Shown: one piece after another, positions 18,538 through 27,257 of the stretch
Layout of the letters: every line of letters starts with the position of its first letter
Numbering within the stretch: the stretch's first letter is position 1
Source of the DNA: Bacteroidales bacterium
Lineage (GTDB): Bacteria; Bacteroidota; Bacteroidia; Bacteroidales; Marinilabiliaceae
NCBI GenBank assembly: GCA_024401295.1
Contig: JAKSLG010000006.1
Location: 1 to 64,000, forward strand
DNA length: 64,000 nt
Reading direction: 5' to 3'
Notes under the pieces: model-generated
Databases searched by the model: none
The model's input: the letters and a program-made list of their open reading frames with translations, nothing else
Told to the model about the DNA's origin: nothing
Program-made: the position numbers and the translations under genes

Positions 18538-19605
18538 ATGGAAGAAGAGCAGAAGATACGTGTGGGCATCACACAAGGCGATGTCAACGGCGTAGGTCTT
18601 GAAATAATAATGAAAGCCCTTGCTGAGCAAGAGATGTACGAGGGCTTTATTCCTATTATATATGGTTCGCCGAAAGCCGCAGCCTATCACCGCAAGAATA
18701 TTAGTCTTCAGAATTTCAGCCTCAATAACATCCGCGAGGCGTCGGAGGCACATCCAAAGCGCGTGAACATCATCACGTGTGGCGATGACAATATCCACGT
18801 TGAGATCGGCAAGCCTTCGCAATTTGCAGGCGAGGCAGCATTTGAATCGCTGAAAGCAGCTGTTGAAGACTTGAAGAAAGGTGCCATCGACGTACTTGTC
18901 CTTGCTCCGACGAGCGATGCCATGATGCGTACAGACTCCAACAACTTCACATCACAGCAGGATTATATTGCTCAGCAATTTGGTGTTGACAAATGTCTCT
19001 CGCTCCTTGTTTCGGACAGCATGCGAATCGGCATCGCAACGGGGAACAGCGATTTCGAGCATATCTCAAAGCACATCAGCATAGAGAATCTACAAGGCAA
19101 GATACAGATGCTAAACAAAGCCTTGCAGACAGATTTCACGATACGTCGTCCAAGAATTGCCGTGCTTAGCCTTAACCCAACGGCTGTCAACGAAAGCACA
19201 CTCGGCAAAGAGGAGAAAAACATAATTCTACCAGCCATCGAATCGACTCAAGCTGAAGGAATATGCGCAATGGGCCCATATACGGCTGATACAATTTTCG
19301 GCAACGGAATGGCATTCAAATTCGATGCGATTCTTGCTCTCTATCACGATCAGGGTGCAACACCATTCAATGCAATGTCTTTTGAAAACCGTGCAATGTA
19401 CATCGCAGGACTTCCTGCCATCGTGACATCACCTATCCAAGGTCCTGATTACGAAATTGCCGGACAAGACAAAGCCGTGAGCGAACCGCTCCGAGCTGCC
19501 ATTTATCTGGCTATCGACACGTTCCGCAATCGCAAACTCAATGCAGACCTCGTCAGCAATCCGATGCAGACGCGAGCAAACAACGAGACAGAGCGCAACG
19601 CTTAA
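18538..19605 (+). CDS. pdxA: 4-hydroxythreonine-4-phosphate dehydrogenase PdxA
   Basis: PdxA oxidises 4-phosphohydroxy-L-threonine in the DXP-dependent route to pyridoxal 5'-phosphate. It has 355 residues, slightly longer than the E. coli enzyme. Typical segments are 'ITQGDVNGVGLEI' at the N-terminus, 'PTSDAMM', 'ALYHDQGATPFN' with the metal-binding His, and 'TSPIQGPDYEIAGQ'. The start directly follows the stop of the DUF4837 gene. A terminator follows, so leuS-DUF4837-pdxA probably forms one unit. Its PLP product is the cofactor of the phosphorylase encoded in the upstream operon, though no regulatory link is seen. Confidence 0.95.
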   Translation: MEEEQKIRVGITQGDVNGVGLEIIMKALAEQEMYEGFIPIIYGSPKAAAYHRKNISLQNFSLNNIREASEAHPKRVNIITCGDDNIHVEIGKPSQFAGEAAFESLKAAVEDLKKGAIDVLVLAPTSDAMMRTDSNNFTSQQDYIAQQFGVDKCLSLLVSDSMRIGIATGNSDFEHISKHISIENLQGKIQMLNKALQTDFTIRRPRIAVLSLNPTAVNESTLGKEEKNIILPAIESTQAEGICAMGPYTADTIFGNGMAFKFDAILALYHDQGATPFNAMSFENRAMYIAGLPAIVTSPIQGPDYEIAGQDKAVSEPLRAAIYLAIDTFRNRKLNADLVSNPMQTRANNETERNA

Positions 19606-19628
19606 TAATATAAAAACAACAACGAGAC

Positions 19629-19663
19629 AAAAGCGGCAACCAATATGGTTGCTGCTTTTTTTT
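19629..19663 (+). terminator. Terminator after pdxA
   Basis: AAAAGC-GCAACCA pairs with TGGTTGC-GCTTTT (14 positions with one mismatch) around an ATA loop, followed by further T residues. Confidence 0.88.
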
Positions 19664-19789
19664 ACACTAATACACCCCGATATAACACCCAATTCTTCAT
19701 ATAAGGTGTTTTTAGCAATTCTCATCCGTTTTTATAAAGCACACTTTTTCAGTTAGTTATAAAATATTTTCAAAAATATTTCATAATTG

Positions 19790-19821
19790 TTTGGTGGAAC
19801 AAACCAACCTTTATATATTTG
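19790..19821 (+). promoter_or_regulatory. Promoter of the TraB-ABC-GntR cluster
   Basis: TTTG (19790-19793), 20 nt, TATATTTG (19814-19821) is a full consensus promoter. Transcription should begin near 19826-19830, inside the inverted repeat 19823-19846. Confidence 0.8.
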
Positions 19822-19822
19822 C

Positions 19823-19846
19823 AGTGTTCTATTAAACTATAACACT
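19823..19846 (+). promoter_or_regulatory. Inverted repeat over the likely transcription start (candidate operator)
   Basis: AGTGTT (19823-19828) and AACACT (19841-19846) are exact inverted 6-mers separated by 12 nt, directly after the -7 box. Position and symmetry suit a dimeric repressor. The GntR-family gene at the end of the same cluster is the obvious candidate. Binding is inferred. Confidence 0.4.
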
Positions 19847-19878
19847 ATAACAAAACAAGAAAATAAAACACAACTATC

Positions 19879-20793
19879 ATGAAAAAAGCAATTCTATTCA
19901 TCATGGCCATCGTGATGGCATCAATGGCCAATGCGCAGGTTCTCTACAAGATTTCTGGCAAAGGAATCAAAAACGAATCGTATATCGTAGGCACATGCCA
20001 CATTGTTGGAGCCTCGTTCGTCGATTCAATCCCTGGTGCTAAAAATGTGCTACAAAAAGTAGATCAGGTATGCGGTGAGGTGGACAACAAAGATCTGGCT
20101 GATCCAAACACCATGGCATATATCCAGCAACGTATGATGATGCCAGGCGATAGCACCTTGCTCGATATCATGACTGAGGAGCAGCACAACAAACTTCGCT
20201 CTGCCATTCTCGACAACCAAGGCCTCGATATCGCCGAGCCTCAATTTGCCGGACTCTTGAAACTTCGCCCATTGTTCTTCTTCATAAATACAACAGTACT
20301 CAGCGAACAAATGAAAGCTCTGAACTCGGGAACTCAGGCTAACAACGAAATGATTATGGACATGTATTTTCAGCAAGAAGCCATAGCTGCAGGCAAGCCT
20401 TGTTTGGGCCTCGAGACTACTAAATTTCAAACAGATTTGCTTTTGAATGTAGTGGAAAAGAACTTCAACTGGCAGGAGCAGATTGATAATATCATCGATG
20501 GAGCCCAAAAACTCGATTCTGCAAAAAGAGAAGTCTATAAACTCATGAAATGCTACAAGGCTATGGATGTTAAAGCCATGGAGAATTACTTTATCGAGAG
20601 CATGAAAAACAGCAAAGACGCCGAGAATTTAGTACTCACAACACGCAACGAAAACTGGAGCCATCAGATTCCAGATATCATGGCAGAAAAATCAACACTC
20701 TTTGTAGTTGGTGCCGCACACTTGGTAGGAGACAAGTCGATACTGAAACTTCTTCAGGATCAGGGATACACGATTGAGCCAGTAAAAGAATAA
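19879..20793 (+). CDS. TraB/GumN family protein (exported)
   Basis: The 304-residue protein has a cleavable signal peptide (cut after about residue 19, 'MANAQ'). The TraB/PrgY/GumN family core follows, with the early 'SYIVGTCHI' motif (Gly-Thr-Cys-His at 38-41) and the late 'LFVVGAAHLVGDKSI' motif near residue 275. In related Tiki and TraB proteins the paired G-x-x-H motifs help form a metal-dependent peptidase site, so a periplasmic metalloprotease-like role is possible but not shown. It is the first gene of a five-gene run with an ABC exporter and a GntR regulator, 22 nt before the ABC ATPase gene. Confidence 0.85.
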   Translation: MKKAILFIMAIVMASMANAQVLYKISGKGIKNESYIVGTCHIVGASFVDSIPGAKNVLQKVDQVCGEVDNKDLADPNTMAYIQQRMMMPGDSTLLDIMTEEQHNKLRSAILDNQGLDIAEPQFAGLLKLRPLFFFINTTVLSEQMKALNSGTQANNEMIMDMYFQQEAIAAGKPCLGLETTKFQTDLLLNVVEKNFNWQEQIDNIIDGAQKLDSAKREVYKLMKCYKAMDVKAMENYFIESMKNSKDAENLVLTTRNENWSHQIPDIMAEKSTLFVVGAAHLVGDKSILKLLQDQGYTIEPVKE

Positions 20794-20815
20794 TTCAACA
20801 ATAAAAACAATCACT

Positions 20816-21586
20816 ATGATACGTACAGAAAATTTACAGTTCGGTTACAGAAAACACGAAGTATTTCAGAACCTCAGCGTCAACTTTGAGGCTGGAAAGA
20901 TTTATGGCCTTCTCGGAAAGAATGGCGAAGGAAAATCGACACTCCTATATCTCATGAGCGGTTTGCTCAGAGCCAAGAGCGGCAAGGTAATGTTTGATGG
21001 CAAGGATATGTCAAATCGTCTGCCGTCGGCTCTTGAGAACATGTTTCTCGTTCCAGAGGAGTTTGACCTTCCTGCAATTACATTGAAGGCTTTCGTGAAG
21101 GCGAATGCGGGCTACTATCCAAACTTCAGCCAGGAGATTCTGGAGAAATGCCTTGAGGGTTTTGAACTCGACATGGATCTTAATCTCAAGAAACTTTCGA
21201 TGGGAACAAAGAAGAAAGTATACGTCTGCTTTGCCTTGGCTACCAACACAAAGTTGTTGCTGATGGATGAGCCGACAAATGGTCTTGACATTCCTTCGAA
21301 GAGTCAGTTCCGAAAGGTGATAGCATCGTGCATGACCGACGACAAGACAATAATAATCTCAACACATCAGGTGCGTGACGTAGAGAACCTTATCGACCAG
21401 ATAATGGTGCTCAATAAGAAGGAGATTGTCTTCAACCACAGCACCGCCGAAATCACAAGGCGCCTCGCGTTCAGGAACGGCCAAATCTCAGAAGTAACCT
21501 CCGAAAACGACGAAACCAACATCGACATCGAGGCCCTCTTCACGGCTGTTGTTTCAGGCGAGGATGTAATAAAAAGAGCATTCTGA
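20816..21586 (+). CDS. ABC transporter ATP-binding protein
   Basis: This 256-residue nucleotide-binding subunit powers an ABC transporter. The Walker A motif is 'GLLGKNGEGKST' near residue 33, with an unusual Glu in place of the usual Ala or Ser. The signature motif reads 'LSMGTKKK' instead of LSGGQ, which is common in exporter types such as YtrB and BcrA. Walker B with the D-loop is 'LLLMDEPTNGLD', and the switch histidine is in 'ISTHQ'. Its partners should be the two membrane proteins just downstream. The gene order ATPase, permeases, GntR regulator resembles YtrA-linked exporter operons. Confidence 0.93.
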   Translation: MIRTENLQFGYRKHEVFQNLSVNFEAGKIYGLLGKNGEGKSTLLYLMSGLLRAKSGKVMFDGKDMSNRLPSALENMFLVPEEFDLPAITLKAFVKANAGYYPNFSQEILEKCLEGFELDMDLNLKKLSMGTKKKVYVCFALATNTKLLLMDEPTNGLDIPSKSQFRKVIASCMTDDKTIIISTHQVRDVENLIDQIMVLNKKEIVFNHSTAEITRRLAFRNGQISEVTSENDETNIDIEALFTAVVSGEDVIKRAF

Positions 21587-21612
21587 CAGATTAATACTAA
21601 AACTTATTGCTT

Positions 21613-22458
21613 ATGAACTGGAAAAGACTTTGGATGACAATCAAGCGCGACTTGATTCATTCGCAGAAACAATATTTGTTTGTGCTTGGCTTAATGGTTT
21701 TAGTAATGACTATGGCACTTATCGACAACTACTCACCTTTCATGGACGCGGGTACTGGCATTGGAGCGATGAGCGGAGCATTATTAGCTTGTGCCTTTAT
21801 GTTTACTGCACAATTGTCACAGATATTCGACCACAAGAAAAGCGCAGTGCCCTACATGATGGTGCCGGCGTCAAACCTTGAGAAATACATATCCAAGATT
21901 GTTACTCTTGTGGCAATTCCCTTTGCATTTGTATTCATAATGAATGCTATAGTATCCACCGGCCACGAAACACTCTTTGCCCGTCAGATTGGCGTGGAGA
22001 AGAATGCCGAAAACATGGAACGCTTCCATCCCGGGGAGATCGAATGCAGCAGCCTTATCACACACCAATCCTACACCTATAAAAACGATTCGGTGGCAGT
22101 GACATTCCACGGCAGATTCCACGACGTGGAAATCAGGAAATTTCCCAGCCAATGGATTCAGGTAGGAATCAGCTCCAGCACTTTCGGCGATATAATGTTC
22201 ATCATAGGAATTATCGGCACAATAGTGTTCCTGATGCTTCTGATAAAGAATCAGTATGCGGGAGCCTACGCTGGAATAGCAGGCTGCGCATTGATGACGA
22301 TAGGCGTAATATTGCCAATCGAGAAGATCTTCTACAACACGATGAGCATATCAGCCACCGAAAACTACATTCTGATAGCCAGCACAGCTGAAGGCCTTAT
22401 CGGAATATTCCTGCTGTGGAGATCATACAAACTATTCTGCAACAAGAATATAGAGTAA
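21613..22458 (+). CDS. ABC exporter membrane subunit, larger paralogue
   Basis: The start is taken as the ATG at 21613; the frame is open to a TTG two codons upstream, but the ATG gives the normal amphipathic start 'MNWKRLWMTIKRD'. The 281-residue protein has about six membrane segments: two near residues 20-70, one near 95, then a soluble stretch of about 85 residues, and three in the last 90. It contains 'VPASNLEKYISKIV', which recurs in the next gene ('IPASNLEKYVSRLV'), so the two are related. Substrate is unknown. It lies 26 nt after the ATPase gene. Confidence 0.8.
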   Translation: MNWKRLWMTIKRDLIHSQKQYLFVLGLMVLVMTMALIDNYSPFMDAGTGIGAMSGALLACAFMFTAQLSQIFDHKKSAVPYMMVPASNLEKYISKIVTLVAIPFAFVFIMNAIVSTGHETLFARQIGVEKNAENMERFHPGEIECSSLITHQSYTYKNDSVAVTFHGRFHDVEIRKFPSQWIQVGISSSTFGDIMFIIGIIGTIVFLMLLIKNQYAGAYAGIAGCALMTIGVILPIEKIFYNTMSISATENYILIASTAEGLIGIFLLWRSYKLFCNKNIE

Positions 22459-22491
22459 TTTTCATTTGTTTATTCCTAAATTCTTTCAATC

Positions 22492-23085
22492 ATGAGAAAC
22501 GATATTTTCAACATACAGCGGTACTGGAAGTATCAGAAGCACGTTGTTGTGCAGGCGTGGGTACCTCTGGCTATCACATACGGCATTTTCGCATTACTAT
22601 GCATCGCAGCAGCCATCGCAGGAACCATCAATCACATTGTTGTAATAGCATCAAGTCTAATTGCAATGGCAAGCGTGATTGCAGGCTGTTGGCCTTCGTT
22701 CGGCAAGAAATGGCACTTGAGGGAGTTGCTGATACCGGCCTCCAACCTTGAGAAATACGTAAGCCGTCTTGTAGTTTTTTTCATAATCCCTGCAATAATC
22801 GCACTGGTGATTCCGGAATTATTCGAGATGAAAGACAGCGACACTCTGTGGCACATGCAGATAATATTTTTTGTAAGTTGGGTATTGGCCATCCTTGCCA
22901 AACGGAGTGCAATTTTCATTCCATCGCTTTTGGGGCTTATGACACAAAGAGTGGATTCTCTATACGAAGCACTGGGCAATTACGGCGTGTTGGTTACCGT
23001 ATTGGTGGCAATTGTCTGCATTGTAGGCGGGTATTTCTGCATGTGCAGAACGAGTCTGACGCTCTCTGATTGGCAACGGCAATAA
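22492..23085 (+). CDS. ABC exporter membrane subunit, smaller paralogue
   Basis: This 197-residue integral membrane protein has five or six hydrophobic segments and no large soluble insert. The motif 'IPASNLEKYVSRLVV' near residue 80 matches the preceding protein. The two may form a heteromeric permease working with the ATPase encoded at 20816-21586. It is 33 nt from the gene before and 27 nt from the GntR gene. Function is inferred from context only. Confidence 0.78.
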   Translation: MRNDIFNIQRYWKYQKHVVVQAWVPLAITYGIFALLCIAAAIAGTINHIVVIASSLIAMASVIAGCWPSFGKKWHLRELLIPASNLEKYVSRLVVFFIIPAIIALVIPELFEMKDSDTLWHMQIIFFVSWVLAILAKRSAIFIPSLLGLMTQRVDSLYEALGNYGVLVTVLVAIVCIVGGYFCMCRTSLTLSDWQRQ

Positions 23086-23112
23086 TAATCGGGATTATAA
23101 AAACTCAGGACA

Positions 23113-23466
23113 ATGACATTTAATAACGAGAAACCGATTTACCTCCAGATAGTGGACCTGATATGCACTCGCATACTCTCGGGCGAATACAAGCCCAACG
23201 AGCGCATACCGGCACTCAGGGAATTCAGTGCTCAGCTGGAGGTAAACATAAACACGGTGATCCGTTCGCTGGAGTATCTTCAGCTAAACGAGATCATTTA
23301 CAACAAGCGCGGTCTTGGTTTCTTTGTATCAGACCACGCACTCGATTCCATAAAAGCCGTACGCCGCAAAACCTTTTTGGAGGAAACCATACCAAATGTA
23401 ATCAAGGAGATGAAAATGCTTGGCATCACGTGGGAAGAGGTGATGGCGGTGGATAGGGAAAATTAA
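23113..23466 (+). CDS. GntR-family (YtrA-like) transcriptional regulator
   Basis: The 117-residue protein consists of an N-terminal GntR winged helix ('PIYLQIVDLICTRILSGEY', then 'IPALREFSAQLEVNINTVIRSLEYL', then 'GLGFFV') and a short helical C-terminus. It has no large effector domain. That size fits the YtrA subfamily, whose members commonly repress a linked ABC transporter. It is the last gene of the TraB-ABC cluster and very likely controls it, possibly through the inverted repeat at 19823-19846. The inducer is unknown. Confidence 0.88.
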   Translation: MTFNNEKPIYLQIVDLICTRILSGEYKPNERIPALREFSAQLEVNINTVIRSLEYLQLNEIIYNKRGLGFFVSDHALDSIKAVRRKTFLEETIPNVIKEMKMLGITWEEVMAVDREN

Positions 23467-23511
23467 AGACTGAATAAGAAAACTGATGGCATAATCAGAC
23501 AATACGCAGAT

Positions 23512-23548
23512 AAAAAACGTCATTCTTAATAAAGAAATGACGTTTTTT
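23512..23548. terminator. Bidirectional terminator overlapping a stop codon
   Basis: AAAAAACGTCATT (23512-23524) pairs exactly with AATGACGTTTTTT (23536-23548). The two genes around it converge. Its last two bases belong to the stop codon (23547-23549) of the minus-strand transglycosylase gene. Confidence 0.9.
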
Positions 23549-24704
23549 AATTATTCTCGTTAAGAAATTCCCTAACGACAAAAAAATAGGGCGATATCTC
23601 ACGATATTCGTAGATAGTCAGCTTCTGCCCTATCTTAATATCCTTGGACGTCATATTGTTCCACTCCATTATTTTTTCAGCCGTGGTATTGTATTTCATG
23701 GCAATTTTATGAAGATACTCGCCCGGTTCGACGACATGCAACGATGTGATAGCTTCCAGATGTCTGATACCAAAATAACCAGTCATATCAGGAGCGATAT
23801 CAGGCTTCAACCTAGGCTCGTTCTTAATATATCGACTAACCGCGTTCTTTGGCAATGTAAGAATCATCGGCGTATCATCGAACGGAATGAAATCCTTGAT
23901 ATACTGAGGGTTAAGTTGCTGCAATTTTTGACGTTCAACACCAGTAGCACGTGAGATCTGGTCGAACGACAAATTCATGTTGACATAAACCGTATCAATA
24001 TCATTAAACGTAAATTCATTCTTGTTAGGAACCACGTTGTGGAGATCATAGTAGCTCATGACGTAATTGACAGCTATGAATGCAGGAACATAAGCCTTCA
24101 TTTCATCTGTCATATATTGCGAAAGTTCCCAAAAAGATTTCTTGCCACCTGCACGTTCTATGGCTTTCTGGACTGTTCCCAGTCCTCCATTATATGCAGC
24201 GAGAGCCAACTGCCAATCGCCCAGATTCTGGAAAAGATATGATAGATAGCGGCATGCAGCATCCGTGCTTTTCAGCGGGTCACAACGTTCGTCTTCATAA
24301 CTTGTCACATGGAGGTCGAGCATCAATCCAGCATGATAGAGGAATTGCCACAATCCCATGGCACCCGACTTCGACTTTGCTTTTGGGTCGAGAGCACTCT
24401 CGATGATCGCCAGATATTTAAGTTCCTGAGGCAAATTATATTTGCTCAGATACTCTTCAAAAATTGGGAAATAGAGCTGCGAACGTCCGATGATATTGGC
24501 CAGATGGTCGCGACGACGTTCAAGATAAACGTCGATATAAGCACGCACCTGCGGATTATATTCAAGCTTGATTGGTGACTGATTATCGAGTTTCGCCATG
24601 CGACTCTGATAGATATATTCCGGAATTTGCGGATTCTTGCCTTGTGCAGAGGCGAGAGTCACACACGCAAAAAGAAATATCAAATATGTCGCAAGACGCT
24701 TCAT
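23547..24704 (-). CDS. Exported lytic transglycosylase with LysM domain (MltD-like)
   Basis: The enzyme cleaves peptidoglycan glycan strands in the periplasm. The 385-residue protein has a signal peptide (about residues 1-20, 'LASAQ'), an SLT domain with the catalytic Glu in 'AIIESAL' (Glu102), 'GAMGLWQF' and 'LALAAYNGG'. It ends in a LysM peptidoglycan-binding domain of about 45 residues ('VVEPGEYLHKIAMKYN', 'IGQKLTIY'). The 'GLWQF' motif is the family 1D type. It lies 6 nt after rseP on the same strand, so it shares that gene's transcript, which is an envelope-maintenance context. Confidence 0.93.
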   Translation of the reverse strand: MKRLATYLIFLFACVTLASAQGKNPQIPEYIYQSRMAKLDNQSPIKLEYNPQVRAYIDVYLERRRDHLANIIGRSQLYFPIFEEYLSKYNLPQELKYLAIIESALDPKAKSKSGAMGLWQFLYHAGLMLDLHVTSYEDERCDPLKSTDAACRYLSYLFQNLGDWQLALAAYNGGLGTVQKAIERAGGKKSFWELSQYMTDEMKAYVPAFIAVNYVMSYYDLHNVVPNKNEFTFNDIDTVYVNMNLSFDQISRATGVERQKLQQLNPQYIKDFIPFDDTPMILTLPKNAVSRYIKNEPRLKPDIAPDMTGYFGIRHLEAITSLHVVEPGEYLHKIAMKYNTTAEKIMEWNNMTSKDIKIGQKLTIYEYREISPYFFVVREFLNENN

Positions 24705-24710
24705 TCCCGT

Positions 24711-26033
24711 TTAGTCAAAAATTGCTCTGACGATGTCGCCACCATTCGCATAAAGCATAAGCGCGAGCAAGATAATCATACCGATTGTCTGTGCATATTC
24801 CATCACTTTTTCGCTTGGCTTGCGACGCGTGATTATCTCGATGAGGAGGAAAAGGACATGACCACCATCAAGAGCCGGAATAGGTAGGATGTTCATTACA
24901 GCAAGCATAATGGCAAGGAAAGCCGTATTGAACCAGAACGATTCCCAATCCCATGCGCTTGGGAACATCTTGCCAATCGTGCCGAAACCACCGACTTTTG
25001 TTGCGCCCTCTTTCGTGAAGAGCATCGGAAGTTGCTTGACGTAGTTGCAGAGCAATTCGTAGCCCTTTGCAATACCTGCAGGACATGCCGCAAAGAAGCC
25101 ATAATCAATATGCTTCAACTCAATCCATCGTGTTGGACTGCAGAGAGTAACACCAATTTTGCTATCGGCACCGACATGAACAGGAATCGTATCAGCCACG
25201 CCATTGCGGAAATATGCGATTTCAATAGTCGTGTCTTTATGATTAGCCATTTCGCTTACGAACTCGTTGAGCGAAAAGAGTGACTTACCCGCAAGCCCGA
25301 TGACACTGTCACCCTTCATGAGACCAGCCTGCGCCGCTCCTTGATCCAAATAGACAGAATCGATGACCGTTGGTATTCTGACCGCCAAGAGACGTGAGAC
25401 ATTCTCGCTCAAGACACGACGGAAAAATTCATGCGGCATCTTTATGGACATCTCTTCGTTATCTCGAATGATATTTATAACGCAAGTGTCTTCATAAAGT
25501 ATCGGATTGGCAATCTGCTTGTAAGTATCAACGTTATAATCACCATTGACGCCGACAATCATGTCGCCATCCTTGAAACCAACCTCATGCATGACCTCGT
25601 GGAAGTCAAGACCATACTTTGATTCGTTAATCGGGACGTATGTCTCGCCCCAAGTATAGAGGATTGCCCAAAAGAGAATAGGCGCAGTGATGAAATTCAC
25701 AATGACGCCACCAAGCATTATGAGCAGACGCTGCCATGCCGGCTTTGCTCTGAACTCCCAAGGCTGTTCCGGCTGCTTCATTTGGTCAGTATCCATCGAC
25801 TCATCAATCATGCCGGCAATCTTGACATAGCCACCAAAAGGGACCCATCCGAGGCCATATTCAGTCTCACCAATCTTGAAATGGAAAATCGAGAACCATG
25901 GATCGAAGAAGAGATAGAATTTCTCTACCTTGGTCTTGAAAAGCTTTGCGAAAAAGAAATGTCCGCCTTCGTGAGTGACAACAAGTATCGAAAGGCATAG
26001 CAATACTTGTAAGATTCTTATGATTATTTCCAT
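24711..26033 (-). CDS. rseP: RIP metalloprotease RseP (site-2 protease family)
   Basis: RseP is an inner-membrane zinc protease that cuts substrates within the membrane, classically anti-sigma factors. Its 440 residues include the zinc motif HEGGH (His21, Glu22, His25) in the first membrane segment, one or two periplasmic PDZ-like regions (about 110-290, with 'GLMKGDSVIGLAG') and the second active-site motif 'NILPIPALDGGH' near residue 390. The first gene of a two-gene unit with the lytic transglycosylase. A divergent coiled-coil gene starts 127 bp upstream, and a minus-strand -7 box (TAACTTTG) is at 26103-26110. Confidence 0.95.
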   Translation of the reverse strand: MEIIIRILQVLLCLSILVVTHEGGHFFFAKLFKTKVEKFYLFFDPWFSIFHFKIGETEYGLGWVPFGGYVKIAGMIDESMDTDQMKQPEQPWEFRAKPAWQRLLIMLGGVIVNFITAPILFWAILYTWGETYVPINESKYGLDFHEVMHEVGFKDGDMIVGVNGDYNVDTYKQIANPILYEDTCVINIIRDNEEMSIKMPHEFFRRVLSENVSRLLAVRIPTVIDSVYLDQGAAQAGLMKGDSVIGLAGKSLFSLNEFVSEMANHKDTTIEIAYFRNGVADTIPVHVGADSKIGVTLCSPTRWIELKHIDYGFFAACPAGIAKGYELLCNYVKQLPMLFTKEGATKVGGFGTIGKMFPSAWDWESFWFNTAFLAIMLAVMNILPIPALDGGHVLFLLIEIITRRKPSEKVMEYAQTIGMIILLALMLYANGGDIVRAIFD

Positions 26034-26102
26034 CTTAAACTTTTATTCTTGTTCATGTGTTCATCTTGTCCATCAAGCCATTGACGAATGCAAAATGACG
26101 CG

Positions 26103-26110
26103 CAAAGTTA
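26103..26110 (-). promoter_or_regulatory. Probable -7 box for rseP
   Basis: The minus strand reads TAACTTTG. No TTG lies at the usual distance. The box sits where the -33 region of the divergent 26133-26140 promoter would be. Confidence 0.45.
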
Positions 26111-26132
26111 ATGAATTCTTGCCGATTTTGTG

Positions 26133-26140
26133 TACTTTTG
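26133..26140 (+). promoter_or_regulatory. Probable -7 box for the coiled-coil gene
   Basis: TACTTTTG matches TAnnTTTG, 20 nt before the ATG at 26161. This supports the start at 26161 over upstream ATGs in the same open frame. Confidence 0.5.
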
Positions 26141-26160
26141 CAGCCGTATATTTAAACAGT

Positions 26161-27027
26161 ATGACAAAGCGGAATATTATTATCGCAGCCGTAGCTGCTG
26201 TAGCGCTCATCGCCGTCAGCGCATTATGGCTCAAAGGTCGTGCAGACATGGCCGAGATGGTTGAAGTATTTACCGAAGAGAAAGAGACTCTTTTGAGGGA
26301 ATATCAAGATCTCTATCTCGACTACGACTCACTCGGACGATATAACACAGAGATTAACGACAAACTCGATCAAGAACGCGAACGTGTCGCTCAGTTGCAG
26401 GAGGAGCTTAAGACAGTACGTGCTACCAATGCACGACGTATCAAGGAACTTCAGGGTGAACTTACGACAATGCGTACGGTGATGGTCAGCTTCGTCCGAC
26501 AGATTGATTCGCTCAACCAAACGAACATCAAACTCGTGGCCGAAAACCAAGAGATGAAATCGCAGGTTAGTGCTGTCCGTCAGCAATATGCAAATCTGCA
26601 GAACGAGAACAAAACACTATCTGAACAGGTCGAAATCGCTTCGCGACTTGAAGCAATCGCAATCAGTGCCGAAGGTCTGAACTACAGCGAGAAAGTCGTA
26701 AGAAATGCATCAAAAATCAGCAAGGTAAAAGTCAACTTCACAATTGCGAAGAACATCTCGGCACAATCTGGCATGAAGAAGGTTTATCTTCGCTTGTCAC
26801 GTCCCGACGGGCAATTACTGATGCACTCAAAAGACGATCTTTTCACTTTCGAAAATACAAAGATTAATTTCTCGGCCTTCCGCGATGTCGAATATGGCGG
26901 CGACGAGGTTGCAACATACATAGTTTACAAAGTAGATGCAGGCGAACTTATGGAAGGCACATACGATATTGAGCTCTTCTGCGGAGGCGACCTCATCGGC
27001 AAAGGCTCATGGTCAGTCAAGAGATAA
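26161..27027 (+). CDS. Membrane-anchored coiled-coil protein
   Basis: I do not recognise a characterised family. The frame is open from 25975, but the ATG at 26161 follows a -7 box and begins with a normal membrane anchor ('MTKRNIIIAAVAAVALIAVSA'), giving 288 residues. Residues 8-25 are one membrane helix. About 35-165 are a long heptad-like coiled coil rich in Glu, Gln, Lys and Arg. The C-terminal 120 residues look like a compact beta domain ('KVNFTIAKN', 'YLRLSRPDGQLL', 'GTYDIELFCGGDLIG'). The protein is probably anchored in the inner membrane with the rest in the periplasm. Similar proteins are widespread in Bacteroidetes without known roles. It is divergent from rseP. Confidence 0.75.
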   Translation: MTKRNIIIAAVAAVALIAVSALWLKGRADMAEMVEVFTEEKETLLREYQDLYLDYDSLGRYNTEINDKLDQERERVAQLQEELKTVRATNARRIKELQGELTTMRTVMVSFVRQIDSLNQTNIKLVAENQEMKSQVSAVRQQYANLQNENKTLSEQVEIASRLEAIAISAEGLNYSEKVVRNASKISKVKVNFTIAKNISAQSGMKKVYLRLSRPDGQLLMHSKDDLFTFENTKINFSAFRDVEYGGDEVATYIVYKVDAGELMEGTYDIELFCGGDLIGKGSWSVKR

Positions 27028-27257
27028 AAAATATAAATTATCAGACTGGAGCACATTCTCTGCGCGCAGTCCTTCACACAATTCATTTTGCATATTCCGA
27101 AGGCGACAAATGCCTTGATAGCATAACATGACCTTCTACAGAATCAATTTCTATCGCGATTCACAAGCAAACAGCCAAAGGACATTCGAGTTGTTATTAA
27201 AGCGAACAGACCGCCTGCAAGGCTCAAGACTTTGCTCCAAATATTGACAAAAAAAAG
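27028..27257. other. Intergenic region without a recognised gene
   Basis: The only open frame of note runs 27128-27247 on the plus strand (39 codons, basic, no recognised motif). It is more likely chance or a gene remnant than a gene. Confidence 0.4.

Noticed and set aside
25975-26160. An upstream extension of the coiled-coil gene
   Set aside because: It overlaps the 5' end of rseP on the other strand and precedes the -7 box. The Met at 26161 starts a normal membrane anchor.
27128-27247. A 39-codon frame as a gene
   Set aside because: It has no promoter of its own, no recognised motif and lies just before a terminator that serves the opposite gene.
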